Below, piece by piece: positions 11,401 to 20,616 of a stretch of DNA of 64,000 nt; position 1 is the first letter of the stretch; each line of letters starts with the position of its first letter. The DNA lies in the NCBI GenBank assembly GCA_934047225.1, contig OW204011.1:14892339-14956338 (forward strand), given 5' to 3'. The notes under the pieces were generated by a model. That model saw only the letters and a list, made by a program, of their open reading frames with translations. It did no database searches and was not told where the DNA came from. This DNA is from Ypsolopha sequella. Lineage: Eukaryota; Arthropoda; Insecta; Lepidoptera; Ypsolophidae. Made by a program: the position numbers and the translations under genes.

Positions 11401-11638
11401 TTAAACCTAAATTTAGCTCCATTGTAGTCACACCATAAGTCTTAATTTCTGTATTGTTCGCTGCGTATAATTTATATGTGCACTCACGACGATCTTGCGG
11501 TTTAACACAACTAACCGGTAAAGTACTTACGTTTGCACCACTATCGATTAAAAAACGTAGTTTACTGTTCCAATCCGTAACACTTAACCGATGATTGTCT
11601 GTCACTGCAATGCAATTGTTAACCGCACCCAACTGCAT
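8441..11638 (-). CDS. Pol polyprotein: protease, RT, RNase H, integrase
   Basis: A 1065-residue uninterrupted Pol. Domains in order: aspartic protease with DSGA at residues 32-35; reverse transcriptase with FTRID at 267-271 and catalytic YIDD at 342-345; RNase H with the acidic residues of MTDCS (D496), DRELL (E537), TDHKP (D562) and ADAL (D608); integrase zinc module H688-H692-C722-C725; integrase core D753, D813 and E849; and a C-terminal GPYRVL (GPY/F-type) module near residue 980. Every catalytic residue I looked for is present, so it could be active. YIDD in place of the more usual YVDD is tolerated in this superfamily. The frame stays open from the Gag UGA (11650) to the first ATG (11638), so the N terminus may instead come from readthrough. 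No chromodomain was recognised. Confidence 0.93.
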   Translation of the reverse strand: MQLGAVNNCIAVTDNHRLSVTDWNSKLRFLIDSGANVSTLPVSCVKPQDRRECTYKLYAANNTEIKTYGVTTMELNLGLRRAFKWTFIVCDVPKPILGADFLRTHKLLIDLYNRKLIDLVTNLRTDGTIVVYEGPSSISSIQDEHPYRELLEEFFEITKPVSFKEIPSHSVFHHIETTGPPVHAKARPLPPDRFNKVRDEFRFMQEIGICRPSKSAWASPLHVVPKKDGQIRPCGDYRQLNAITKPDRYPVPRLQDFTYGLAGKKIFTRIDINRAYHFIRVAPEDVEKTAIITPFGLYEFTRMTFGLRNAAQTFQRFMNNTVLQGIEVIQNEKWEKSCLFGYIDDVILASETEEQHTQHLRKLFERFNEIGITINLSKCIFGQAKVDFLGYEVSTEGIRPLEDKVKAITEYPKPESVEQLRRFLGMLNFYRAHLPKAVVQQAELNQFLHNTKKKDKTKIPWNEKATQAFEQCKVSLKNAVTLSHPLANVELSLMTDCSANCAGAVLQQKVGNYWKPLGYFSKKLSATQEKYSTYDRELLAIYMAVVYFRNMLEGREFTIFTDHKPLTFAFTKIGSNKENPRRTRQLLFISEFTTYIKHVEGNLNPVADALSRIETITCPSALDYSELATAQETDTHLHNLLTKQDSNVQLKQLRLPGSDKLIYCEISTNNARPFLTETFRKTAFDSIHNFSHPGSKTTRKMVAQRFFWPSMNKDVSQWAKSCIQCQRSKVNRHTVSEVGSFPPCNRFEHIHMDIVGPLPTTEEGYRYLVTIIDRYTRWAEAIPVKEITAEKVARAVYEGWICRFGSFSRMTTDQGRQMESELFAELMKLLGIKKFRTTPYHPQSNGSIERWHRTLKAALTARLKASTSWIQELPTVLLGLRASGRSDSGISSAEMIYGHNIKLPGEFFQEVSTQSNDPFTYVEQLRKIIRELKPQSRTSSDSRKIFVHKDLQSCSHVFIRNDAVKKPLTPTYDGPYRVLSRENKVFKVQLPNRQTNISIDRLKPAYTLFENEDVQNESDLASQNIENQNVSVQSPLVPFETRDQPEIRTSRSGRVIKKPVRFADS

Positions 11639-11650
11639 CGTTTCTAATTT

Positions 11651-12652
11651 TCATAAACCGTATTGCTGCGACTGTTGTCCCTGTACTTGCCGCGGTTGAT
11701 TCTGCGACTGCTGCTGTGCACCCCAATCACAAGGCGTTCCACATCCGTTCGCTCTATTTCCGAATCTGTAATGATATCTGCATAGCCAATCCGGATGATT
11801 AGGGTTTCTTCTGGGCCCGTTTGATCTAGACCTATTTCTGCTCCGATTTCTTCTATCACCACGGTAACCGTAGCTCCTATCTCTGCTGCGTCCGCGAATT
11901 TCACTAACTTCTCCTTTTAGCTCTTTAAGCTGCAACGTCAACGCCATCATCTGCGCCATCAGCTCCGGAAATGGTGAGGAAGTCGCTGCGGCCGCCGCTG
12001 TCACTTCCGCCACATCTCCTGTCCTAATGTTCTCAACTATCTTGTCTGCCATAGTTGCCAAATTCTCCAGGCTTGTCTCTTGGCTCACAGCTAAAACTGC
12101 TCTAACTGCCGACGGTAAACGTCCAATCCACAATTTCTTCAGGGAAGCCTCTGATGTTCCCGAGTTCCTTGCCAACTCTGCCATCCGCCTAAGAAGCTGA
12201 GATGGCTTCTGTGTGCCCAACTGGATTTCACTCACCAGCTTGCTGAACTGGACTTCTTCACTTTCTTCAAAAACTTTCAAAAGCCTATTTTTCAACGTCT
12301 CGTATTTGTTATTTTCCGGCGGTGTACTGATTAGGTCGCTGACTGACCTGAGTGCGTCCCTGCCGAGTTTGGAAACGGCTACATTAAACATTTCCGCGTC
12401 ACCCTTTTTCTGCGGAACCATGATTGTCTCGAACTGTGCGAACCATAATCGCGGTAAATCCGACCAAAACTCTGGTAACTTGGTCTGCAAACTGATCGAA
12501 GCTAATTCGCTTGTCGCTTGTTCCATGGCTGCCTCTGTTTCTTTTTGCACCTCGCTTGATACCACTGAGGTTTGCTCTACTTTAGTTGGTCCGCCTGCCG
12601 GTTGAACAACACCCTGTTGTCCGCTGAGCGTCCGCCCAACTTGTCCGTACAT
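11651..12652 (-). CDS. Gag polyprotein of the Ty3/gypsy element
   Basis: A 333-residue Gag read from the first ATG of the frame (12652); the frame is open further upstream but without another ATG. The central region, with the words FWSDLPRLWFAQFE and SKLVSEIQLGTQKPSQLLRRM, is the capsid-like domain typical of CsRn1/Kabuki Gags. Then follows an arginine-rich stretch with RSRDRS and NRSRNRSRS repeats, and a zinc knuckle of the form C-x2-H-x9-C-x3-C (CRYH ... GCGTPC), the unusual CHCC type. It ends in a glutamine-rich tail and a UGA at 11651-11653. Gag would assemble the virus-like particle and package element RNA. Pol follows in the same frame immediately after the UGA. The N-terminal start is a choice, not proven. 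Confidence 0.88.
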   Translation of the reverse strand: MYGQVGRTLSGQQGVVQPAGGPTKVEQTSVVSSEVQKETEAAMEQATSELASISLQTKLPEFWSDLPRLWFAQFETIMVPQKKGDAEMFNVAVSKLGRDALRSVSDLISTPPENNKYETLKNRLLKVFEESEEVQFSKLVSEIQLGTQKPSQLLRRMAELARNSGTSEASLKKLWIGRLPSAVRAVLAVSQETSLENLATMADKIVENIRTGDVAEVTAAAAATSSPFPELMAQMMALTLQLKELKGEVSEIRGRSRDRSYGYRGDRRNRSRNRSRSNGPRRNPNHPDWLCRYHYRFGNRANGCGTPCDWGAQQQSQNQPRQVQGQQSQQYGL

Positions 12653-12924
12653 TCCCAGAATGGAGAGAAATGGAAGACAATACGGGACATTTGCCGCCAC
12701 TACTTGCCCAAAAAATTGCGTCTGAATACGACACCGGCTGCGACGAAAACCGGTGAGGACCGTATAATACCCCCCTGGGTCCGGCCCTGCCCAAGGTGTG
12801 CCGTCTAAATTCTCGCCGAGGCCGACACTTCTCGACGAGGAGTTCCCTTCCCGCTGCCCGTGTCCCGTCGGTTCACCTCACAAACACTACACCCCAACAG
12901 CCATCAAACGCACTGCCCAAAAAT

Positions 12925-12942
12925 CGACGTTCGGGGTCACCA
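12925..12942 (-). other. primer-binding site, tRNA-Trp type
   Basis: One base inside the 5' LTR, the minus strand reads TGGTGACCCCGAACGTCG. The first dozen bases are complementary to the 3' end of insect tRNA-Trp (which ends ...TCGGGGTCACCA); the match then slips by an inserted A. A tRNA-Trp primer is an established trait of the CsRn1/Kabuki clade. Confidence 0.7.
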
Positions 12943-12943
12943 C

Positions 12944-13139
12944 TTTGGCAGGTTGGGGTGTTAACTGAGTGAAACACAGGTTAGCGGTTAATAGTCCGAT
13001 ATAATCTAGTGGCTACAACCACGTAAGAAAACACGTCAATACTACACAATGCCGGGAAGAGAACTGGCGTGGCTACGTGCCTTGCCATAAGTCGTGCGCA
13101 ATTACTTATTGCTACAATCAGCAATTTCATGACTCCACA
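12944..13139 (-). repeat. 5' LTR of the Ty3/gypsy element
   Basis: This 196-bp LTR begins TGTGGAGTCATG on the minus strand and ends ACCTGCCAAA. It contains an arthropod-type initiator-like TCAGTTAAC near its 3' part, an ATTATATCG box upstream of it and an AATAAG polyadenylation-like word. It matches the 3' LTR base for base as far as I could compare by eye. Confidence 0.9.
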
Positions 13140-13143
13140 AATG

Positions 13144-13480
13144 TAATAAAATATTATAATAAACTACATGAAATTAACATGCAAATCCCTACATAGTATA
13201 AATAATTATAAAATACTTTATGATAATAATCATTTCCAGATATATTTCGACTTGTATAGTCGGCGTCAGTGGAATTAGGTAAAATGAATATAATATGTTA
13301 AAATTATTTTATATTATTATTATATTATTAATTAAATAATTATTATTATAAAGTGTTTTTATAGAAATAAACTGAATAAAAAAACAAATAAGTTTTCTTT
13401 GATACTTAATTATAAAATAATATATATACCTATAGATATTTATATACATTTTTTTAATATATTTATAGACATATACCTAC
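13144..13480. other. AT-rich spacer
   Basis: Sequence outside the LTR element with TATTAT-rich microsatellite-like runs; nothing else recognised. Confidence 0.4.
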
Positions 13481-13845
13481 AGGATAGGTTGTCGAAGATA
13501 GTGCTCTTTTATTTTCCTTTTAAATACACCAATGGAGGGGCTATCCCTGATAGTGTGAGGAAGGGAGTTCCACAGTTTGATGGACTTAACAGTGAAAGAG
13601 TTTCCATACACCCCGGTGTTATGAGAAGGTGTTTTTAAAAGTGAGACTGTGTGAGACCTGACTTGCTTATCTCTAAGGAAGGTTATACTCATAACCACAG
13701 AGTACATTATATTACTCATAACGATCACGGAGGTATGGGGGAGAAGTGGGACTGTTTAAAATGTTAAAAAGGCAACAGAGGATATGAACATTGTGACGCT
13801 GTTTAATGGGAAGCAATTTTAACTGTTCACGGTACCAGAAAATAT
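13480..13845 (-). pseudogene. CR1/Jockey-type LINE, C-terminal RT tail
   Basis: On the minus strand, LPIKQRHNVHILCCLFNIL and PTSPPYLRDRY are followed, after a stop and a frame change, by NSFTVKSIKLWNSLPHTIRDS and FKRKIKEHYL. This order (LP..QR...L..L+..L, PPYL, NSF..+..+LWNSLP, FK+.L+) is the conserved C-terminal end of CR1/L2/Jockey-like LINE reverse transcriptases. It is 5'-truncated and has at least one frameshift. Confidence 0.75.
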
Positions 13846-13990
13846 AAAGTATTACTACGTAAAGAAGCGACACTCACCTCCCCGCGCGAATTTAACGTCC
13901 CCCGCGGTCCCCCGCAAGTTAGTGGAAATCTGGAGGCAGGCAGAGCTCGAGTAGCACTCGTTTGCTGCGCGCGTATTTTGTTTTGTTTTC

Positions 13991-14084
13991 TTGATTTTGA
14001 ACACAAACACTTGTACTATTTGTTTCATAACATAAAACAAATGTTATGAAACAAATAGTACAAGTGTTTGTGTTCAAAATCGAG
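13991..14084. repeat. near-perfect 44-bp inverted repeat
   Basis: The left arm ends ...TTTCATAACAT at 14033 and the right arm starts ATGTTATGAAA at 14041. The arms are about 44 bp with a single mismatch and are separated by AAAACAA. It would form a strong hairpin. No gene overlaps it; it may be a MITE or the end of a foldback element. Confidence 0.85.
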
Positions 14085-14230
14085 ATGCTTTTTATGTTTC
14101 ATCAAGTGCCGACAATCGCAATGCCTAGAAAACGGAGCAACCAATAAAGAACGGAGATTTTTCGAATTTGCTTCCTTCCGATGAACTAAGCCATTTTCTT
14201 TTATGTTAATTTATTTTTAAAGTTATGAAA

Positions 14231-14400
14231 AAGCGGCGGTAACTCAGGGGTAGAACGCTGGCCTCTCAATCTTGAGATCCAGGTTCAATCTGTGGTTGGG
14301 CATGCACCAATGAGTTTTTCGGAATTTACATGATGCGTTTACATGAACCTTTACATGAACCAGAACTAGGACCTAGGGATTAACCACGCTAAAATTAAGG
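14231..14400 (+). mobile_element. tRNA-derived SINE, fullest copy
   Basis: The 5' part, GCGGTAACTCAGGGGTAG through GCCTCTCAATCTTGAG to GGTTCAATC, is tRNA-like with recognisable A-box and B-box positions. It is followed by the body GGGCATGCACCAATGAG. Interrupted copies lie at 16941-16984 plus 17792-17900 and at 34197-34241 plus 34403-34500. Mutations in the boxes argue against a functional tRNA gene. Confidence 0.75.
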
Positions 14401-14617
14401 AAGAGAATCATATAAGTTGCTGACTATAAATGTTGTCCCTCTCGATCGACGACGCTCACACGCTTGCTGCCAGCCCTAGACTAGCTCACGCACACACACA
14501 AGCGTGTGCGGACAAGCCAGATGCGCGCTGAGAGTGTAGGTAAATAACTTGAGCGTGGACTATGAAGTGTCGGTGGTCGGTCGGTGTGACGGTACTGAGA
14601 TACGTGATCATATTTTC

Positions 14618-15001
14618 TTAAGGCGATATATGCGAAAAAAATACAGTTGTTTCTTTTCTGTGTATTTCATGAAATACACGGAAAATTATAATCAGTTTCT
14701 GCTATTAGCATTTTGACTATATAATCTAGGGATTTGATAGAAATAATTGTTGAAATGAGGTCTTTTAACACACTTTTTCTCCTCGTTTGATGATCAGGAA
14801 TCATATACAGAACTCAAACATATTTTATTAGGTGTGTTTCAATAATATCTAGAAATTTGATATTTGAAATTTTGCTAGTTTTTTTTATAAAAATTATAAA
14901 ACTAAAATTTTTCGCTTTTGCCCTGAATCCGCTCCTCTCCCACTGCGCGATTTTTCGCTTGGAGTGACAGTGACAAAAATAAAATTCGCATAGCCTCTTA
15001 A
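14618..15001 (+). mobile_element. TTAA-flanked MITE, copy 1
   Basis: TTAA at 14618-14621 and 14998-15001 flank a 376-bp element with ends TTAAGGCGATATATGCG and, inverted, TTAAGAGGCTATGCGAA. A TTAA target and short inverted ends are the hallmark of piggyBac mobilisation. The interior is shared with the copy at 24111-24551. No coding capacity. Confidence 0.85.
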
Positions 15002-15020
15002 TCCATAGACAAACTTGATT

Positions 15021-15342
15021 CCCAGTCGGTTTTTTATTAATATAAAATGTGTTAAAGTTGCTATCAAAATTTTGTTTAACCAGGTCCTAGATACTGTTAA
15101 AATCCATCTAATAAAATATAATTGCAGTCCATATGTCATTCCAAATTGTCAAACCAGGAGAATTGGTGTGGAAAAAGACCTCATTTCAATAAATATTTGT
15201 ATCGAGCCGAATTTCTCCAATCGCGTTTCTGTTATACAGATCGCTAGAAAAAGATTCTAAAAATAATGTTATTTTTTATCAAAATAACACATTATTATTA
15301 TTATGTAGATATGCAAGTTCTAAAAGTATCTTTTTTTTTTTC
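15021..15342 (+). mobile_element. TTAA MITE family, truncated copy
   Basis: Starts within AGTCGGTTTTTTATTAATA and runs through CCTAGATACTGTTAAAA and TTCTCCAATCGCGTTTCTG. It corresponds to the interior of the copies at 41618-42031 and 58727-59148 but lacks both TTAA ends. Confidence 0.75.
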
Positions 15343-15529
15343 ACGTTGATCGACAGTACCGCCTACACGCGTCACGGTGAATTCCGGAATACGAAGTACG
15401 TCTGTCGACGAGTTTATTTATCTCCTTACAATTTTATAATTACAATGTTTGGGTCTTGTATTAGAAAACTTGTATTAGAAGAGGCCCCTCTGTCTTATGT
15501 GCCTTACATTTTTGTAAGGTTATCATTAT

Positions 15530-16330
15530 CTGTATGTATAAAATTCAAAGTCCTGACTGACTGACTGGCTGATATATCAACGCACAGCCTAAACAGCTGG
15601 TCCTAAAGACTTGAAATTTGCAGGATGTGTTCTTTGTGAAATGTGAGTATCCACTAAGAAAGGGTTTTTCGAAATTCTACCCCTAAAAGGTTAAAATAGG
15701 GGATGAAAGTCCGTCAGTTTTGAAGTTAGGATCATCAAATTTTGTGTTTAGGCTGATAATTGAAAATTAATTTACACGTGTTTCAGCGTTTTTGATAATT
15801 CCACCTCTGACGGGGTGAAAAGGGGGATAGAATTGTGTATGGAAAGTCCTTCACTTTCAAAGTAAAAATCACTAAATTAATTATTTGTTTATTATTATGG
15901 TTGGAAAGTAACGCAACATATATCGGTGTTGTTGGTATTTCAACCCTTAAGGGGCTGAAAAGGGGGATGACATTTTGTGTTCAAGTTGTACATTCACTAA
16001 ATTTTGTAGTCAAGTAAAATAGTGTACACGTGTATCGTGTTGTCACTAAGCCTCTACTGCCACCCGTTTATCCGTCTGTCTGTATACCACAAGCAAATGT
16101 CAGCTGTCTGGAAATGGTTGAGGAACTTGTGAATAGGTTTCATGGCGTAATTTAGGACAAATGTCTGAGGTCTGATGATGAGGTCCTGACAGGTTTAATG
16201 AAACTCCTCAACAGGCGTCGATAAGATGATCGTATTTGGGTTCTTTCCACCCTAAGAGGGTGAAATGGGGGGTTGATTGACTCGAAAATTGGAACACATA
16301 CTCTTCAATAAAAATTAATAAGGCTTCGAA
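15530..16330 (+). repeat. dispersed GGGGTGAAAAGGGGGA-type repeat
   Basis: Contains TGACTGACTGACTGGCTGATATATCAACGC and repeated motifs of the type TTCTACCCCTAAAAGG / GGGGTGAAAAGGGGGAT. This is a familiar, widely dispersed insect repeat, possibly Helitron-related. No coding frame and no sharp ends. Confidence 0.5.
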
Positions 16331-16940
16331 AATCCTACACGGCATGGTAGACGGGCGCACGGCTTGCAGCAGGGTGGTTCTGTTAAAACCATACTACTTA
16401 CTTTCATCCCGGATATTAGTTAAGTTTTACGGAGAATTTCGTCCTTATTGCTTTTTTGGGATACTGTCAGTTGTATATTCAACAGAAAGGGAGTGAGAGC
16501 ACTTATGTTTGTTTCTGAAAAAAATGTAACTTGTTTCCTGTAGGCCACGCTTGCAGAAGCTAGTTACATATGAAATACATTTAACATATTTTAATAATGT
16601 AACAATACACCTATAGGCAATGTATGACAATTAATAGTGTCACAGCAGGGTTAGCCAGTGGGTTAATACTGTCCCTCAACGTGTTAAGTTTCCAGTCCAA
16701 ATAACAGTACATTACATTGACGAGTGTGAGTTTGCAATCACACGAGTCGAGAAAAAGTTTCTCGCACGAGTTTCGTATAATCTTTTATAGCACAAGTGCG
16801 GAAAATGCCGACTTTACGCACGCGCAGCGTGCGTAAAGCGGTCATTTTACGCACAGTGTGCTATAAATTTAATTAATAAATTTCATGGGAAAAAAGTAGC
16901 CTATGAAGCGACCACATATTTTACTATGACGTCGGCGAGG

Positions 16941-17900
16941 CGCGACGGTAGCTCAAGCGGTAGAACGCTGGCCTCTCAATCTGTAGGCGAATGGATAGAT
17001 ACGCCAACTGCAATTTGGACCTGTCTTTGAAGGCCTACTCCTCCCACACGGGTGGTCCAAAAACTTTCATAAAAATATATGATAGGCGAGTCAAAAATAA
17101 ATTTTAAGTTTCATAAAATGTTTTTCTATTGTAAGTTTTGACAAAAAAAATCGAAAGTCATCGAAAGTTTCACATGATTAACACAAGAATTCTCTTACTC
17201 CTTCCAAACGCCTAAAGCGATTTTAATTATTATTTCACCAAATTATGGGAAATTTTTCGATCTAAAAAATTCAAGTTCAAATTTTTTTTCCGTTCATGGC
17301 ATCCAAGTGAAAAGTATTATTTTCTCCTATTTTGCACTAGCCGGAGACGCAGTGGTTGTCGTAACAACCACTATTCAAGGCACGCTGAAATTAACGTTAT
17401 TTCAATGTCGTTTCCGTTGATATTTGTACTGACACACATCGAGTTGCTTATTTAGCGTGGTCATACGCCTTAACGAGGGGTCTGGGTTTGGTTCGTGCGT
17501 CGTCATTTTTCGTAAACAAGCTAGGTGGGTGCGTTTCGTGCGTTTTCAATTATGTAGAAAAAAAAAAGCCTTCACCGTTGAGTGCGGTTCGGCCGTCCAG
17601 TTATTATTACTGATTTCAATGGGCCCTTGTCGTGCGCTTTTGTATAAACAATACCGTAGGATAATAACTGGATAATAACTGAACGCCCGAACCGCACTCA
17701 ACGGTGAAGGCTATTTTTCTACATAATTGAAAACGCACAAAACGCGTTATAGCTTGTTTACGAAAAATGACGACGCACGAACCGAACTCAGATCCACGCA
17801 GGTTCGATCCCGGGGCATATCATGCTCTAATGAGTTTTCGGAATGTATGTGCACAGTATCAATATTTGAGTTTGTTTCGGATAAAATGATTGTTTTTGAA
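16941..17900 (+). mobile_element. tRNA-derived SINE split by an 800-bp insertion
   Basis: The left piece, GACGGTAGCTCAAGCGGTAG to CTCTCAATCTG (16944-16984), and the right piece, GATCC...GGTTCGATCCC...AATGAGTTTTCGG (17791-17850), are the two halves of the SINE found intact at 14231. Roughly 800 bp of unrelated DNA sits between them, including the foldback element at 17482-17791. Confidence 0.7.
17482..17791. mobile_element. foldback element, 110-bp arms
   Basis: The left arm begins CTGGGTTTGGTTCGTGCGTC and the right arm ends GACGCACGAACCGAACTCAG. The arms run inwards about 110 bp each and include the shared block CTTCACCGTTGAGTGCGGTTC, around an 80-bp unique centre. It has no coding capacity. 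It lies at the right end of the DNA that interrupts the SINE. Confidence 0.85.
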
Positions 17901-17999
17901 CGTATCCGACAGTGGTCTATGGTATTTTGTCTATGGACTCTCGGAGCTGTCACAAAAAGCCTCGGAAAGGACTAATTTGGAAAAGATCGCGGTCGATTT

Positions 18000-19140
18000 T
18001 ATATTTTGGTATATTAATTAAATAAAACAGGGAAAATCGATGTGGATATCATAAAGAACATAAGTGAGTCAGGGTCTGACAATATTTTGGCGAGAAGGCC
18101 ACTTTTAGTTTGGTTCCTTTGTGTGTGACATAACCTGCATACATGCGGTTTGCAACAAGTGCGGAACATTGTCCGGTTACGATATCTTCTGGGTTTGGAT
18201 GCATCCAGGGATAGTGGGTTGTGTTTAGGGTTCTCCGTGGAGGTGAGCAACGTGCCACAACACCGGCACACATTTGTACTCCGTGTACGAGAGAGACTCT
18301 TACTGCGGACATCTCCTAAGTACCATTTTCTGGTAGGAAATTTTGTATTTACTTTTTGTAGAATATAAGCAGCTTAAATTTACATGGACGTAGATTAGGG
18401 ACAGCTTATGGGCCCCTGTTCCAACTGCTAATATCACTTTCTACCATACAGAGTTTGTATATGTCCCTTCAAAGTAATTCTACTATTAATTACAATATGA
18501 AACTCGAAAAAATTGGAATTTCGACACTCCCTAATTTCCAGTAGGTTTACTTTTATTTCTTTTTACTGAACAGAACAGATGGCTGCTAGTGTAATATTTA
18601 ATAATTACAGATGGCACATTTGTATTTTTTACTATAAAAAAATACTGAACCACTTCCAAAGTAAAACGAACGAACTACAATAAAAACTGATTTTTCTCTC
18701 GCTCTCCTGCATTATACAACGAAATGTTAGGTGACATCGACATCTTCCTGGAAAATAAAAAACTGTTTCAAGGCCAAAGCAAATAAAATATTTTGGAAAT
18801 TACCTTTAATAAATTATTGTTCTGTTTGTATGTCTTTATATATAATTCTTGTCATACTTAACTGTGTGTATATTTGTTAACAAACCTCGTTGTATAAGTC
18901 CGAGTGTTTATTCTAAATGTGTGTGTTATTTCATAAGGGTTCTTTAGGTATGTTTGAGTTAATGTCTTTTTGTAAAAATTTCATATGTAATGACCGTTTG
19001 TAACCTAAATAAATAAATAAATAAAATGTTCTAAATAAAGAGAAAAAAAAAATCCCAATATAAGTTTTGAATACCTATTCGTTATTTTCCATGGGAACGT
19101 GATTATTTTCGCCTTATTGGTACTGTTGCAACGACAGCGC
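18000..19140. other. no gene; possible LINE 3' tail at 18800-19030
   Basis: The overlapping open frames at 18014-18368 on both strands have no domain and look like shadows of a GC-richer repeat. At 18990-19025 an (AAAT)n run, AATAAATAAATAAATAAA, follows TTGTAACCTAA and resembles the 3' end of a LINE or SINE. Confidence 0.35.
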
Positions 19141-19149
19141 CTTCTGTTC

Positions 19150-19320
19150 AGAATGAGCAAGACGTAAATCATATAACGCCCTCGTGAGCGTTCAGATGTG
19201 CATTACAAGCTGGTATATCAGTAAGTAATCTCAGCAGCGCAGAAGATAGCGCACTTGTCATGTAAGCAGGAGGTCGCAGGTTCAAATACGGGCCCGAGGA
19301 ATCTTTTCAAAATGTTTGAC
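19150..19320 (+). mobile_element. tRNA-derived SINE-like copy related to 46732-47036
   Basis: Carries CGCCCTCGTGAGCGTTCAGATG, TACAAGCTGGTATATCAG, then a tRNA-like part with GTCGCAGGTTCAAATACGGG. The same order of blocks, in reverse orientation, fills the MITE at 46732-47036. This copy lacks the MITE's terminal inverted repeats. Confidence 0.65.
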
Positions 19321-20099
19321 CTTTTAAATTTTTTTCTGATTGATTTCATGTTTGTAATGCATTCTTATAATTAAGGTGCCTTTTGTTTATACATATAGCC
19401 AAATTCATAGACTCGGTAAGTGGTCAGGACCAAGGTTCAAACGAAAAAAAATCGAGTCGCTATTATTGGGGAAGGTCAGATGGAATCAAAAATCACAACA
19501 ATGATAATAAACTTTAATTTATTAGACAATTGTTTTCCGCGTTCGTTCATCCGCCATTATCAACCTAGTCTAACCCGAGACTGACCACAGGCTTTTTAAC
19601 ATCAATTGAGCAACTTATATAAACAAAATATTTAAGTACGTTTAGCAAATTAGCTAAGTAATGAAAATATATTTTATTATCAATTTGTAAACTAATTCTA
19701 GATCTTTTTGAAAATGTGGTAACATGAATAAAATAATTATACGGACTTTTTAACCCGGCGCCAATGACGCGAAAATAATTTCAAAAACGATGACCCCGGG
19801 TCATAATGACCCAAATTTCATCATTCATTTTTTAGGAAATTTAACAAGTCATCTTAATTTTAATTACTGTCTATATAAAAAGGGTTCTTTACTGAGCTAA
19901 TAAATTAAAAATAAAACTAATACATTGTAAATTTTTTTTTTTTATTAATTATTTGACAACACATGCAAAATCATCTAGAAAAACACAACGTGTTCTAATT
20001 TTTAGTTTTTGGTAAAGATTTCTTAGTAATAATAAGAATCAACAATTTTATCTAGTAATAAAGAGATCAAATCAACTTCTTATCATGCATATATAATGA

Positions 20100-20479
20100 G
20101 ATCAGTCATCTACTGCATCATTCAGGGCCATGGAACTGCTGCAATTATTGCAGTATAGAATCAAATGGTCTGGTCATATGTAAATGCGGCATGCCTGACA
20201 AGTATGAGATGTTTTCTTATCTTTTTTGGACGGACATACTTGACGTCTCTTGCGAGTTCCTGGAACTTTTTGGGGAGGTTCTTCAGTAGGTTCGCTGACG
20301 AAATCTGCGATTCTTTTGCGCAACTGACGAGGTAAATTTACACGTGCCTTGCGGATTTGTAAGTGCTCGTGTACCAAATAACGTCCCAGTTTTTTAAGGA
20401 AATGTCGCCTTTTCGTTTGTGTATCGTTGTTATTAGCCCGATATATTATGTTAGCATTTTTGCCCGATATGTTCAGCAT
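20100..20479 (-). pseudogene. piggyBac transposase C-terminal fragment
   Basis: The frame begins at the deletion junction with NISGKNANIIY and TKRRHFLKKLGRYLV, then a linker, then the C-terminal cysteine-rich domain (CPSKKDKKTSHTCQAC). The domain is broken by a UGA at the next expected cysteine, after which the frame continues with DHLILYCNNC before ending. The pattern of paired cysteines separated by a histidine is that of the zinc-binding C terminus that recognises transposon ends in piggyBac. Known from the family; metal binding here is not expected because of the stop. Confidence 0.8.
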
Positions 20480-20616
20480 TGCATAGAATTGTCACTATTA
20501 CGTTCTGATAAGTGGTCCTCAATGTCAATGTCTGAAGCAGCCTGGGATTCTTCACTGTCGGAATCCGACTCTTCTAGCAACACCAAAATTCTTGCTGGGT
20601 CGTTTGACAAAGACAT
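20475..20616 (-). pseudogene. piggyBac transposase N-terminal fragment
   Basis: From ATG 20616 the frame encodes about 46 residues of a Ser/Asp/Glu-rich N terminus (LLEESDSDSEE, DIDIEDHLSE), typical of the acidic start of piggyBac transposases. It hits a stop at the deletion junction near 20480 and is followed in another frame by the C-terminal fragment. Confidence 0.7.

Larger units (their letters stand above)
4928..13139 (-). mobile_element. Ty3/gypsy LTR retrotransposon, Kabuki/CsRn1-like, apparently recent
   Basis: Two 196-bp LTRs (4928-5123 and 12944-13139) read as identical and flank a gag-pol unit on the minus strand. AATG occurs directly outside both ends (4924-4927 and 13140-13143), a 4-bp target duplication typical of Ty3/gypsy integration; the boundary could shift by one base. 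The primer site matches tRNA-Trp and Gag carries a CHCC zinc knuckle, both features known from the CsRn1/Kabuki group of insects and flukes. Pol is uninterrupted and contains protease, reverse transcriptase, RNase H and integrase. LTR identity and an open pol point to a recent insertion. The odd part is a 2.9-kb stretch between the last ORF and the 3' LTR that contains antisense THAP-domain material. The family assignment is inference from motifs; the element boundaries are seen directly. Confidence 0.9.

Noticed and set aside
12213..12808. Plus-strand and minus-strand frames over gag
   Set aside because: Shadows of the Gag frame or frames within the leader.
18014..18368. Overlapping open frames on both strands with several cysteines
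   Set aside because: Three competing frames of similar length, no splice-bounded structure and no recognisable family.
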